A DNA stretch of 64,000 nt, taken from Avoscillospira_A sp052117125 (GTDB lineage Bacteria; Bacillota; Clostridia; Oscillospirales; Oscillospiraceae). Location of the stretch: assembly GCF_052117125.1 (NCBI RefSeq), contig NZ_JBQKJT010000004.1:124001-188000 (forward strand), in the 5' to 3' direction. A model generated the notes under the pieces. That model was not told the DNA's origin. It worked only from the letters and a program-made list of their open reading frames with translations, and made no database searches. How positions within the stretch are numbered: position 1 is the first letter of the stretch; every line of letters begins with the position of its first letter. A program made the translations under genes and the position numbers. Of this stretch, positions 1 to 7,724 are shown piece by piece.

Positions 1-142
1 AGAACGACACCAGATCGCAGAGCAGCGACAGACCCAGGAAGCACAGAAGGAACAACAGCGTCAAACGGCGGTAGGGGGTGTGGCTGTCCCGGAGACAGCG
101 CCGCGCCGCCTGTTTGAGGCCCCGGTAGTGCATGGCCTTCAT
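1..142 (-). CDS. Membrane protein of unknown function, N-terminal fragment
   Basis: The ATG lies in an ATGA overlap with the end of rpe, so the two genes are translationally coupled. Only about 47 residues are inside the window; the gene runs off the left edge. It begins MKAMHYRGLK, followed by a basic stretch and then a run of leucine, phenylalanine and cysteine typical of a first membrane helix. That pattern resembles DUF975-like integral membrane proteins of Clostridia, but the visible part is too short to assign a family. Confidence 0.6.
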   Translation of the reverse strand, partial: MKAMHYRGLKQAARRCLRDSHTPYRRLTLLFLLCFLGLSLLCDLVSF

Positions 143-807
143 GTGCGCACCGCCAGGCCGTGGAGAGCTTCCACAAAGGCAGCCGGTTCGGCGGCCTTGA
201 AGAAGGCGCTGCCGGCCACCAGCACATTGGCGCCGGCGTCGGCGCAGAGTTTGGCCGTGTCCAGGGCCACGCCGCCGTCCACTTCCACCTCGCACTCCAG
301 GCCCGCCTCGGTGATATAGCGGCGAATGGCCGTGACCTTGGGCATCATGTCGGCCATGAAGGACTGACCGCCGAAGCCCGGTTCCACGGTCATGACCAGC
401 ACCATGGAGCACAGCTTCAGGAAGGGCAGCACGGCCTCGGCGGGTGTTTTGGGCTTGACGCTGACGGCGGCCCGCTTGCCGCAGCCGCGAATCTGCTCCA
501 GAGCCTTGCGGGTATTCTCCTCCGTGTCGGCCTCCACATGGACCGTGACGATGTCGGCGCCGGCCTGACAGAACCGCTCCACATAGCGAACCGGCCGGTC
601 GATCATCAGATGGACGTCCAGCACCATGTCGGTCTCCTTGCGGACCGACTCCAGCACCGGCAGGCCGAAAGAAATATTGGGGACAAAGATGCCGTCCATG
701 ACGTCAAAGTGGAGATAGTCGGCGCCGGTTTCCCGGCAGCGGGCGATGTCTTGGCCCAGGCGGTTGAAGTTGGCCGACAAAATGGACGGTGCGACTTTAC
801 ACTGCAT
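139..807 (-). CDS. rpe: Ribulose-phosphate 3-epimerase
   Basis: This TIM-barrel enzyme interconverts ribulose 5-phosphate and xylulose 5-phosphate in the pentose phosphate pathway. The start MQCKVAPSIL is preceded by GGAGG and opens with the family signature (APSILSANF). HFDVMDGIFVPN carries the metal-binding His and catalytic Asp, VHLMIDRP supplies a second ligand region, MTVEPGFGGQSF is the phosphate loop region, and VEVDGGV holds the second catalytic Asp. The 222 residues match the usual length. The frame stays open upstream to about 1002 but that extension has no homologous sequence. The gene has its own promoter and a roughly 160-nt leader, and it overlaps the next gene by four bases. 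Confidence 0.96.
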   Translation of the reverse strand: MQCKVAPSILSANFNRLGQDIARCRETGADYLHFDVMDGIFVPNISFGLPVLESVRKETDMVLDVHLMIDRPVRYVERFCQAGADIVTVHVEADTEENTRKALEQIRGCGKRAAVSVKPKTPAEAVLPFLKLCSMVLVMTVEPGFGGQSFMADMMPKVTAIRRYITEAGLECEVEVDGGVALDTAKLCADAGANVLVAGSAFFKAAEPAAFVEALHGLAVRT

Positions 808-936
808 AGATGGAACCTCCAGAAAAACATCGAATGGTGTCACAATGGCGGGAGTTCCATCATAAACTTGAGTATGCGGCCACCATGGCAGGTAGGCTCT
901 CGACTCCCGCGCAGGCCCTGCCGGCCGCTTCAGATA

Positions 937-959
937 GGGGCCGTCCATCGGACGGCCCC
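937..959 (-). other. Hairpin at the 5' end of the rpe leader
   Basis: A perfect 10-bp stem, GGGGCCGTCC paired with GGACGGCCCC, has a 3-nt loop and starts about eight nucleotides after the predicted transcription start. No T run follows, so it is not a simple terminator. It may protect the 5' end of the mRNA or be part of a regulatory leader. I do not recognise a known riboswitch in the leader. Confidence 0.5.
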
Positions 960-973
960 ATGGGGTTGTGTTC

Positions 974-1002
974 ATTATATCCTGCCCATTCTCCCCTGTC
1001 AA
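974..1002 (-). promoter_or_regulatory. Sigma-A promoter of rpe
   Basis: On the minus strand TTGACA (997-1002) and TATAAT (974-979) are separated by 17 bp, a perfect consensus. Transcription would start near 967 and leave a leader of about 160 nt before rpe. Confidence 0.85.
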
Positions 1003-1014
1003 CGACAGATACAG

Positions 1015-1043
1015 TTGACACCGGGGCCTGGAATGGGTAAGAT
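1015..1043 (+). promoter_or_regulatory. Sigma-A promoter of the xpaC-telA cluster
   Basis: TTGACA (1015-1020) and TAAGAT (1038-1043) with a 17-bp spacer lie about 55 bp upstream of the first gene of the cluster. The promoter is back to back with the rpe promoter. Confidence 0.75.
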
Positions 1044-1098
1044 GAACCTATAGCATTTTGCCGGGAAACCGCATTCCTGTAGTAAAGTTGGTGTGCCT

Positions 1099-1755
1099 AT
1101 GATGCAATCTGTCCGCAAGCCGTCGGTGGTTCCCATCTATACCATTGCCGCCGTCTGGCTGGTCTATACCCTGGCCACGGGGCTCCACCGCCTGTTGGAC
1201 GTGGTCCTCTGTGCCGTTCTCTCCGTAGGCGGGTACTTCCTTATGCGGACCTTCTTCCCCGGTACCACCGTCCAGGTGGAGGTGCCGGAACCGGAGCCGA
1301 ACACCGGCGATCCGGCGCTGGATGAGGTCCTTCGGCAGGGCCGGGCGTCCATCGCTTCCATCCGCCGTCTCAACGAGCAGATTCCCGACGAGGACATCTC
1401 CAAAAACCTGTCGGCTCTGGAAGACCTGACCCGTAAAATTTTCGCCCGTCTGGAAACGGACAAGCAGTACCTTCCGCGCTGCCGCCAGTTTCTCAACTAC
1501 TATTTGCCCACCACCATTGAACTGTTGGAACGCTATGTTGCACTCCAGAGCCAGGGGCTGGACAGTGGAGACGTCCGGGAGGCCATGGGCCGCATTGCCG
1601 GCATGCTCTACACCATCCGCGAGGCCTTTACGCGGCAGCTGGACAGTCTTTTTGCCCAGGATGTGGTGGATATCAACGCGGAAATCACTGTTATGGAACA
1701 GATGTTGCAGGCCCAGGGCCTGCGGGATACCAAGGATTTTACAACGAAGGAGTAA
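1099..1755 (+). CDS. XpaC-like 5-bromo-4-chloroindolyl phosphate hydrolysis family protein
   Basis: The protein has two hydrophobic segments near the N-terminus (about residues 12-30 and 34-48), then an acidic proline-rich linker and a long helical domain with the conserved features of the XpaC family (RLNEQIPDE, LPRCRQFLNYYLPTT). XpaC was named from a phenotype with a chromogenic phosphate substrate; its biochemical role is not established. It lies six bases upstream of telA, and this xpaC-telA pairing is common in Firmicutes, which suggests a shared envelope-linked role. I chose the ATG at 1099; a GTG at 1093 is also possible. Neither has a strong ribosome binding site. Confidence 0.85.
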   Translation: MMQSVRKPSVVPIYTIAAVWLVYTLATGLHRLLDVVLCAVLSVGGYFLMRTFFPGTTVQVEVPEPEPNTGDPALDEVLRQGRASIASIRRLNEQIPDEDISKNLSALEDLTRKIFARLETDKQYLPRCRQFLNYYLPTTIELLERYVALQSQGLDSGDVREAMGRIAGMLYTIREAFTRQLDSLFAQDVVDINAEITVMEQMLQAQGLRDTKDFTTKE

Positions 1756-1761
1756 TGCAGT

Positions 1762-2892
1762 ATGGATGAGAAAATTCCCCAGTTGACCCTGACCCCCGAG
1801 CTGACCCTGGAGCCCCAGGAGCCCGCCAAGCCAGAGCCCGCACCCCAGGCGGACGACGAATTGCAAAAGCTCAGCGCCGCCGAGCAGGAGGCCGTCCATA
1901 CCTTCGCCCAGCAGATCGACCTGACCAACTCCGCCCAGATTCTGCAATACGGTGTGGCGGCGCAGAAAAATGTCACCGATTTTTCCGAGAGCGCCCTGTC
2001 CTCGGTCCGGACCAAGGACCTGGGCGAAGTGGGCGATATGATCAGCTCCCTGATGGTGGAGCTCCGGGGCTTTGACGCCGAGGAGGAAGAAGAAAAGAAG
2101 GGAATTTTCGGCTTTTTCCGCAAGGCGGGCCGCAGCATTGAGACGCTGAAGGCAAAGTATGAAAAGGCGTCGGTCAATGTGGACAAGATCACCGGCCAAC
2201 TGGAAAAGCACCAGATCACCCTCATGAAGGATGTGGCCATTCTGGATCAGATGTACCAGAAAAATCTGGAATACTACAAGCAGCTGACCATGTATATTCT
2301 GGCCGGCAAGGAGAAGCTCCAGCAGGAGCGGACCACCACCTTGGCCCAGCTGCAACAGAAGGCCCAGGCCAGCGGCGCCGCCGAGGACGCCCAGGCGGCC
2401 AATGATTACGCCAATCTCTGCCAGCGGTTTGAGAAGAAGCTCCACGATCTGGAGCTGACCCGGGTCATCTCCATTCAGATGGCCCCGCAGATTCGCATGA
2501 TTCAGAACAACAACACCATCATGACCGAGAAGATTCAGACCACCATCATCAACACCATTCCTCTGTGGAAGAGTCAGATGGTGCTGGCCCTGGGCACCCA
2601 CCACACCCAGCAGGCCATGGAAGCCCAGCGGCAGGTTACCGACATGACCAATGAACTCCTGCGGAAGAATGCCGACAAGCTGAAACTAGCCACCGTGGAG
2701 ACGGCCCGGGCCTCTGAGCGGGGCGTTGTGGACATCGAGACGTTGCAGCACACCAATCAGAGCCTCATTTCCACCCTGGATGAGGTCCTGCAAATTCAGA
2801 CCGAGGGGGCGCAGAAGCGCCGGGAGGCCGAAGCTGAACTGCGCCGCATCGAAGGCGAGCTGAAGCAGAAGCTGCTGGAGGTCCGCGGCTGA
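1762..2892 (+). CDS. TelA family toxic-anion resistance protein
   Basis: The protein has 376 residues and is mostly alpha-helical and coiled-coil. After an acidic proline-rich N-terminus (residues 1-40) comes the TelA domain with typical elements: QIDLTNSAQILQYG, an EEEEEKKGIFGFFRK segment, KITGQLEKHQITLMKDV and LDQMYQKNLEYYKQL. TelA proteins were linked to tellurite and other toxic-anion resistance, and homologues to stress from cell-wall-active compounds, but the mechanism is unknown. There is no signal peptide or membrane helix, so it is probably cytoplasmic and may act with the membrane-bound XpaC-like protein. AAGGAG sits nine bases before the ATG. Confidence 0.9.
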   Translation: MDEKIPQLTLTPELTLEPQEPAKPEPAPQADDELQKLSAAEQEAVHTFAQQIDLTNSAQILQYGVAAQKNVTDFSESALSSVRTKDLGEVGDMISSLMVELRGFDAEEEEEKKGIFGFFRKAGRSIETLKAKYEKASVNVDKITGQLEKHQITLMKDVAILDQMYQKNLEYYKQLTMYILAGKEKLQQERTTTLAQLQQKAQASGAAEDAQAANDYANLCQRFEKKLHDLELTRVISIQMAPQIRMIQNNNTIMTEKIQTTIINTIPLWKSQMVLALGTHHTQQAMEAQRQVTDMTNELLRKNADKLKLATVETARASERGVVDIETLQHTNQSLISTLDEVLQIQTEGAQKRREAEAELRRIEGELKQKLLEVRG

Positions 2893-2930
2893 GGTCCCCT
2901 CTCTTTTTTGACAGTTAGGACGGTATACGG

Positions 2931-3914
2931 ATGAAACTACTGAACAACCGCGTTTTTGCGAGTTTGCTGACGGCGGCGGTGGTGTTGGGCTGCTGTGCCT
3001 ACGGCTTTTTTGGGAAGCCCAATGAGACGGCAGCAGACCAGACGGCCCTGGAATACGGTCGGGAGCATTACAGCAGCTATCTGGATTGGATTGCCGACGA
3101 GGCCGATCTGCTCAGCGACAATACAGAGCGGACCGTGGCGACCTATCTGGGCGCGTTGGACCACGGCTGGGGCAGCATTGTGGCCGTGGTCACCGAGGAC
3201 AGCGGCGGCGCGGACCTCCAGACCCGGGCCAAAGACTGGGCCGCCCGCGGCAATCTCAGCGGCCGGGACATGGTACTGCTGCTGGACGCCGCCTCGGGCC
3301 ATTGGTATCTACAGCCCGGCGCCGACATCGGTCCCTATGTGGACCAGAAACTAACCACCACCGTGACAGCCTGTTTTGACGGCCGCAGCGTCACCGGGGA
3401 CGCCGATGAAATTCTGGCGGAGCTGTTTCCGGACCTCTATTCCTGGTACGAAGACACCTTGACGGCCCAGGAGAACGACGGCTTCCTCCCGATTCTGCTG
3501 GCCTTCGGCTTTGTGGCCCTGCTGATTCTGGTCATTGCCATCGCTTCGGCAGCCAGCCTGGGCCGTGGCAGACGGGGCGGCGGTGGACCCGGCAGCGGGT
3601 TTGACGATACGGTGCGGCGTCGCCGAAACGGCCCCACCATCTTCTGGGGACCCACCGTTTTCTTTCCCGGTCGCTTCGGCGGTCCCTTCGGTCCGCCCCA
3701 TGGACGGCCCGGACGCCACAGCCATCCTAACCACCATGGTAACCCCAGCCGCAATGGAGACGACTGGCCCTTTGGCGGCGGCGGGGGATTCGGTGGCGGC
3801 TTCGGCAACGGCGGGTTTGACGGCGGTGACCGAGGCGGCGGTTTTGGAGACTTCGGCGGCTTCGGCGGCGGCGGTTTCAACGGCGGAGACCGGGGTGGCG
3901 GCTTCGGCGGCTGA
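2931..3914 (+). CDS. TPM-domain membrane protein with glycine-rich tail
   Basis: Residues 7-27 form a signal or anchor helix. Residues about 48-165 form a TPM (YgcG/TLP18.3-type) domain, recognised by a weak YLGAL..GSIVAVVTEDS pattern, the DMVLLLDAASGHWYLQPG strand and the following helix. Residues about 183-207 are a second membrane helix. The tail (about 210-327) is low-complexity, first Arg/Pro/His-rich and then almost pure Gly-Phe-Asp repeats. This architecture matches YgcG-type proteins of unknown function. The gene follows telA with a 38-bp gap, so it probably belongs to the same transcript, which ends at the hairpin at 3933. Confidence 0.75.
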   Translation: MKLLNNRVFASLLTAAVVLGCCAYGFFGKPNETAADQTALEYGREHYSSYLDWIADEADLLSDNTERTVATYLGALDHGWGSIVAVVTEDSGGADLQTRAKDWAARGNLSGRDMVLLLDAASGHWYLQPGADIGPYVDQKLTTTVTACFDGRSVTGDADEILAELFPDLYSWYEDTLTAQENDGFLPILLAFGFVALLILVIAIASAASLGRGRRGGGGPGSGFDDTVRRRRNGPTIFWGPTVFFPGRFGGPFGPPHGRPGRHSHPNHHGNPSRNGDDWPFGGGGGFGGGFGNGGFDGGDRGGGFGDFGGFGGGGFNGGDRGGGFGG

Positions 3915-3932
3915 TAATCATACAGACGTAGC

Positions 3933-3965
3933 GCGGGTGCCGAGGAACTTCGGCACCCGCGTTTT
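3933..3965 (+). terminator. Rho-independent terminator after the TPM gene
   Basis: An 11-bp perfect stem, GCGGGTGCCGA with TCGGCACCCGC around a 6-nt loop, is followed by GTTTT. It separates the envelope cluster from the regulator gene that starts 18 bp downstream. Confidence 0.85.
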
Positions 3966-3982
3966 AGAAAGGAACAACGGTT

Positions 3983-5353
3983 ATGCTTCTCTTGTCCGAT
4001 CAGGACGGTCCGCTCTACCTGTCCATCTACCGCCAGCTGCGGGAACAAATCCAGAGCGGCCAGCTGGCCGCCGGGACGCGGCTGCCCTCCAAACGCGCCC
4101 TGGCCAATGAGCTGCAAGTCAGTATCAACACCATTGACGGCGCTTACGGCCAACTGCAATCGGAGGGCTTTGTGGAGTCCCGGCCCCGCAGCGGCTACTA
4201 TGTGCTGGGCATCGAGAGCTTGCAGAATTTGTCTCTGCCCCACCGGACGGTAGCAGCCCCGTCGCCCCGCGTCCAGGTCCCGCTCATTGATTTTCACCCC
4301 GGCGGCGTGGCAAAAGAAAAATTTCCCTTTTCTGTGTGGCAGCGGCTCCTCCGGAGCGCGCTCAACGAGCCGGACGCCCTCCGGCGGACCGAAGCGCAGG
4401 GGGAACCGGGGCTTCGGCAGGCCGTGGCCGACTATCTCTACGCCGCACGGGGCGTCCGCTGCACCGTGGAACAGGTGGTACTGGGAGCTGGTACCGACGC
4501 CCTGTTGAGCATGCTCAGCTATATTCTCCCCAACGAATGTACCATGGCCGTGGAAAATCCCGTCTACAACCGGGGATACCGGCTGTTTGCCCGGACGGGC
4601 CACGGGGTTCTCCCGGCGGAAATCGACCGTCAGGGCGTCATGGTGGAGCCGTTGGAAGCCCTGGACAATGTGCTGCTGTACACCACACCCTCCCACCAGT
4701 ATCCCTTGGGCTTATCCATGCCCATGGGACGCCGGACCAAGCTCTTGAACTGGGCAGGACAGGGCCGCTTCCGCTACATTCTCGAGGACGACTACGACTC
4801 GGAGTTCCGCTACGACGCCCGGCCCATGCCGTCGCTGCAAAGCATCGACCCCAACGACCGGGTCATCTATTTGGGCACCTTCTCCCGCAGCGTGGCCCCG
4901 GCACTGCGTCTGGCCTATCTGGTGCTGCCGCCCCAGCTGCTGGCCCTCTACCGGCAGGAATACAGCGGGTTTGCCTGTCAGGTGTCCACCATGGAGCAGC
5001 TGGCCCTGCGGGAGTTTCTCATACGGGGCCACTTTGAGACCCATTTGAACCGGATGCGGGTCTATTACCGGGCCCGGCGCAAAACCCTGGTCGAAGCCCT
5101 TGCCCCTCTGGAACACACCATGCGGATCATCGGTGAGGCCGCCGGCCACCATCTGACGCTGCAATCCATAACCGGCCGCACGGAATCCGAACTATGTCAA
5201 CTGGCCTTAACCCATGGTGTCCGGGTCTACCCCATTTCCCCCTATTTTATGGGTCCCTGTCCCTATGACGGCAAGGTGCTGCTGGGCTTTGCCGATCTCA
5301 GTGACCGGCAGCTCCTAGAAGGCGCCGCCGCCCTCTGCAAAGCTTGGAAATAA
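3983..5353 (+). CDS. MocR/PdxR-type regulator (GntR HTH fused to aminotransferase-like domain)
   Basis: Residues 8-75 are a GntR winged helix (LPSKRALANELQVSINT is the recognition region). Residues about 105-456 are a class I aminotransferase fold, with ENPVYNRGY, TPSHQYPLG and the PLP-contacting ILEDDYDSEF. Such MocR regulators sense PLP or amines. The lysine that normally forms the PLP Schiff base in the GTFSK motif is arginine here (GTFSRS, Arg302), so covalent PLP binding is unlikely. The gene is monocistronic, between two terminators. Its target is not evident; the neighbouring fucose genes have their own LacI regulator. The length of 456 residues is normal. Confidence 0.9.
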   Translation: MLLLSDQDGPLYLSIYRQLREQIQSGQLAAGTRLPSKRALANELQVSINTIDGAYGQLQSEGFVESRPRSGYYVLGIESLQNLSLPHRTVAAPSPRVQVPLIDFHPGGVAKEKFPFSVWQRLLRSALNEPDALRRTEAQGEPGLRQAVADYLYAARGVRCTVEQVVLGAGTDALLSMLSYILPNECTMAVENPVYNRGYRLFARTGHGVLPAEIDRQGVMVEPLEALDNVLLYTTPSHQYPLGLSMPMGRRTKLLNWAGQGRFRYILEDDYDSEFRYDARPMPSLQSIDPNDRVIYLGTFSRSVAPALRLAYLVLPPQLLALYRQEYSGFACQVSTMEQLALREFLIRGHFETHLNRMRVYYRARRKTLVEALAPLEHTMRIIGEAAGHHLTLQSITGRTESELCQLALTHGVRVYPISPYFMGPCPYDGKVLLGFADLSDRQLLEGAAALCKAWK

Positions 5354-5359
5354 GACGCA

Positions 5360-5394
5360 AAAACCCGCGAAAACCGATGGTTTTCGCGGGTTTT
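5360..5394. terminator. Bidirectional terminator between the MocR gene and fucU
   Basis: AAAACCCGCGAAAACC pairs perfectly with GGTTTTCGCGGGTTTT around a 3-nt loop. The A and T tracts on both sides make it functional on either strand, serving the two convergent genes. Confidence 0.9.
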
Positions 5395-5406
5395 GTATGG
5401 ATATTC

Positions 5407-5853
5407 TTACTTGATAACGCCCTTTTGCAGCATGATATTGGCGTAGATGGCCTCCTCGCCGGTCTGCACGATGCAGTAGGACTTCTTGGCCTGCTCGTAG
5501 AACTCGAAGCGCTCATAGGAGCCGAAGGCCTTTTCGCCCCGCTCGTCATGCTTGGCCACGATCTTCTTGTACTCGTCCCAGACGGGGATTTCCAAATCCT
5601 TGTCACACTCTGCGGTTTCCATCAGATGGACCGGGTGCTCCACATAGGCGTCCAGGGGAATCATGGTCAGAATGGCGTCCAGCAGCTCCGGCACACCATG
5701 GCCGTCGCAGCGGAGGAACTTGCAGTTGCCCTCATGGGCGAAGCGGTCGCCGGGGAAATTGCCGTCACCCAGCACGATGACATCGCTGTGACCCATCTCG
5801 CACAGGGTTTTCAGCAGTTCCGGGGAGAGAATCTTGGGAACGTTGTTCAGCAT
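5407..5853 (-). CDS. fucU: L-fucose mutarotase (FucU/RbsD family)
   Basis: FucU interconverts the alpha and beta anomers of L-fucose and so feeds the isomerase. The protein has 148 residues and begins with the family signature LSPELLKTLCEMGHSDVIVLGDGNF, containing the catalytic-region His and Asp; CDGHGVPELLDAIL and the C-terminal TGEEAIYANIMLQKG are also conserved. It lies 21 bp downstream of fucI on the same strand and is the last gene of the lacI-fucI-fucU operon, which ends at the bidirectional terminator at 5360. A GGAG lies 12 bases before the ATG. Confidence 0.95.
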   Translation of the reverse strand: MLNNVPKILSPELLKTLCEMGHSDVIVLGDGNFPGDRFAHEGNCKFLRCDGHGVPELLDAILTMIPLDAYVEHPVHLMETAECDKDLEIPVWDEYKKIVAKHDERGEKAFGSYERFEFYEQAKKSYCIVQTGEEAIYANIMLQKGVIK

Positions 5854-5874
5854 GGTAAAAGGACACTCCTTTGA

Positions 5875-7680
5875 TCAACGAATGTTGCGGTACATGGGAC
5901 CGTAGGCAGCACAGGCACGGTAGTCCTGGCCCTCTTTGTCCATACCAAAGGCATTCCAAGCCGCGGGACGGAAGATGTCCTTCTCCGGCACGTTGTGCAT
6001 GCAGACGGGAATCCGCAGCATGGAGCACATGGTGATGAGGTCTGCGCCGATGTGGCCATAGGAGATGGCGCCGTGGTTGGCGCCCCAGTTGTTCATCACA
6101 TCGTAAGCGGTGCAGAAGGGGCTGCCCTCCACGCCGTCGCAGCGAGGCGTGAACCAGGTGCAGGGCCAAGTGGGGTTGGTGCGCTCCATCAGGGTATCGG
6201 TGACCTCGTCGGGCAGCTGTACCGTCCAGCCCTCGGCAATCTGGAGCACCGGGCCCAGACCCTTGACCAGGTTCAGACGAATCATGGTGACCGGCATCTC
6301 CGCACGGGTTACGAAATGGCTGGAGTATCCGCCGCCGCGGAAGTTGTCGAAGCCGGCCTCGCACCACACGGTCGCATCGGTCATCTTCTTGATATCCTCA
6401 TCGGTGACTTCCCACCACTTCTTCATGACGGCGTTGCCGTTCTCATCGCGGCATTCGCCGCAGGCATCCAGGCAGGCGGCACCGGAGTTCAGCAGGTGGA
6501 TAATGCCGCCGTTCTCCTTGGCCTTTCCCTCCAGATCATAGCCGGTGACCCGCTTGGTAGCTTCCGGCGACCAGAAGGTACGCACATCGGCAAAGATCTG
6601 CGCCCGGTTGGTCAGCTGCTTCATGAACAGCATGCCAAGACCGTTGAGCACATCATTCTCGGTTGCCAGAATCATGGGTTCCTTCTTGCCCTCAAAGTCA
6701 AAGGAGGAGTTGAGAACCGCTTCGGGGTAGTCGCAGTTGGGCCAATGGTCCGTCCACTGGCGCTGGCCCTGGAAGCCGGCGGCAATGGCGTTGTGGCCGA
6801 CCTTCTCTTCCTCAAAGGCGTCCGGCAGATTGGGGTTGCCCCGCATCAGGTCCTTAATGATGCAGTACATCTTGATGGTGAACTCCCACTGCTTATCCTT
6901 TTGCTCCCGGGTGAAGCGGACAAAGTCGGGGTTGTCGTCGCGGCCTTCCTTGCAGTGTTCCTTGGTCCAGGCCAGAGCCTTTTCATACTCTTCCTGATTG
7001 TAGATGCCTTCCTCCATGCGGCGCAGGATTTCCACCTCGTCCACGGATTCCACGCGCAGGCCCAGATACTCCTCCATGAACTGATGGTCGATGATGGAGC
7101 CGCCGATGCCCATGCACATGGAGCCGATCTGCAAGTAGCTCTTACCGCGCATGGAAGCCACGGCCAGGGCAGCGCGGCCAAAGCGCAGCAGCTTTTCCTT
7201 CACATCCTCGGGGATATCGGTGACCTCGTCCACATTCTGGACCTCATGGCCGTAAATGCCGAAGGCCGGCAGGCCCTTCTGGGCATGGGTGGCCAGCACG
7301 GAGGCCAGATACACCGCGCCGGGACGCTCGGTGCCGTTAAAGCCCCAGACACCCTTGATGGTCATGGGGTCCATGTCCATGGTCTCGGAGCCGTAGCACC
7401 AGCAGGGGGTCACAGACAGGGTGACCGCCACGTTTTCCCGCTTGAACTTGTCGGCGCAGGCAGCGGACTCCGGGACACGGCCGATGGTGGTGTCGGCGAT
7501 GACCACCTGCACCGGCTGGCCGTTGGAATAGCAGAGATTCTCTTCAAACAGCTTCTTGGCGGCCTCGGCCATGGCCATGACCTGGGGCTCCAGGCTCTCG
7601 CGCAGCTTCATGGGGCCGCGGCGGCCATCGACAATGGGACGAATACCAATCTTGGGCATATCCATTTCAAAACGGTTCAT
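5875..7680 (-). CDS. fucI: L-fucose isomerase
   Basis: FucI converts L-fucose to L-fuculose (and D-arabinose to D-ribulose) using Mn2+. The 601 residues match the family. The Mn-binding pair can be located: Glu341 in ATENDVLNG and Asp365 in ADVRTFWSP are 24 residues apart, exactly as Glu337 and Asp361 in the E. coli enzyme; a later His lies in WGANHGAISYGH. I chose MNRFEMDMPK at 7680, ten bases after AAGGAG, because the 15-residue upstream extension resembles nothing in the family. The gene is co-directional with lacI (44-bp gap) and fucU. No fuculokinase or fuculose-phosphate aldolase is in the window. Confidence 0.96.
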   Translation of the reverse strand: MNRFEMDMPKIGIRPIVDGRRGPMKLRESLEPQVMAMAEAAKKLFEENLCYSNGQPVQVVIADTTIGRVPESAACADKFKRENVAVTLSVTPCWCYGSETMDMDPMTIKGVWGFNGTERPGAVYLASVLATHAQKGLPAFGIYGHEVQNVDEVTDIPEDVKEKLLRFGRAALAVASMRGKSYLQIGSMCMGIGGSIIDHQFMEEYLGLRVESVDEVEILRRMEEGIYNQEEYEKALAWTKEHCKEGRDDNPDFVRFTREQKDKQWEFTIKMYCIIKDLMRGNPNLPDAFEEEKVGHNAIAAGFQGQRQWTDHWPNCDYPEAVLNSSFDFEGKKEPMILATENDVLNGLGMLFMKQLTNRAQIFADVRTFWSPEATKRVTGYDLEGKAKENGGIIHLLNSGAACLDACGECRDENGNAVMKKWWEVTDEDIKKMTDATVWCEAGFDNFRGGGYSSHFVTRAEMPVTMIRLNLVKGLGPVLQIAEGWTVQLPDEVTDTLMERTNPTWPCTWFTPRCDGVEGSPFCTAYDVMNNWGANHGAISYGHIGADLITMCSMLRIPVCMHNVPEKDIFRPAAWNAFGMDKEGQDYRACAAYGPMYRNIR

Positions 7681-7724
7681 AGTTGATAAGCTCCTTTCAA
7701 AATGACAGTGAACTTGTAAAAACA

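Noticed and set aside
808..966. Riboswitch in the rpe leader
   Set aside because: Apart from one 10-bp hairpin I find no conserved motif of a known riboswitch class (for example the TPP box).
3771..3912. CRISPR-like or tandem DNA repeat at the end of the TPM gene
   Set aside because: The repetition comes from codons for a Gly/Phe/Asp-rich protein tail; units are irregular and in frame.
5995..7686. Open frame opposite fucI
   Set aside because: Antisense to an enzyme with located active-site residues; no start signals.
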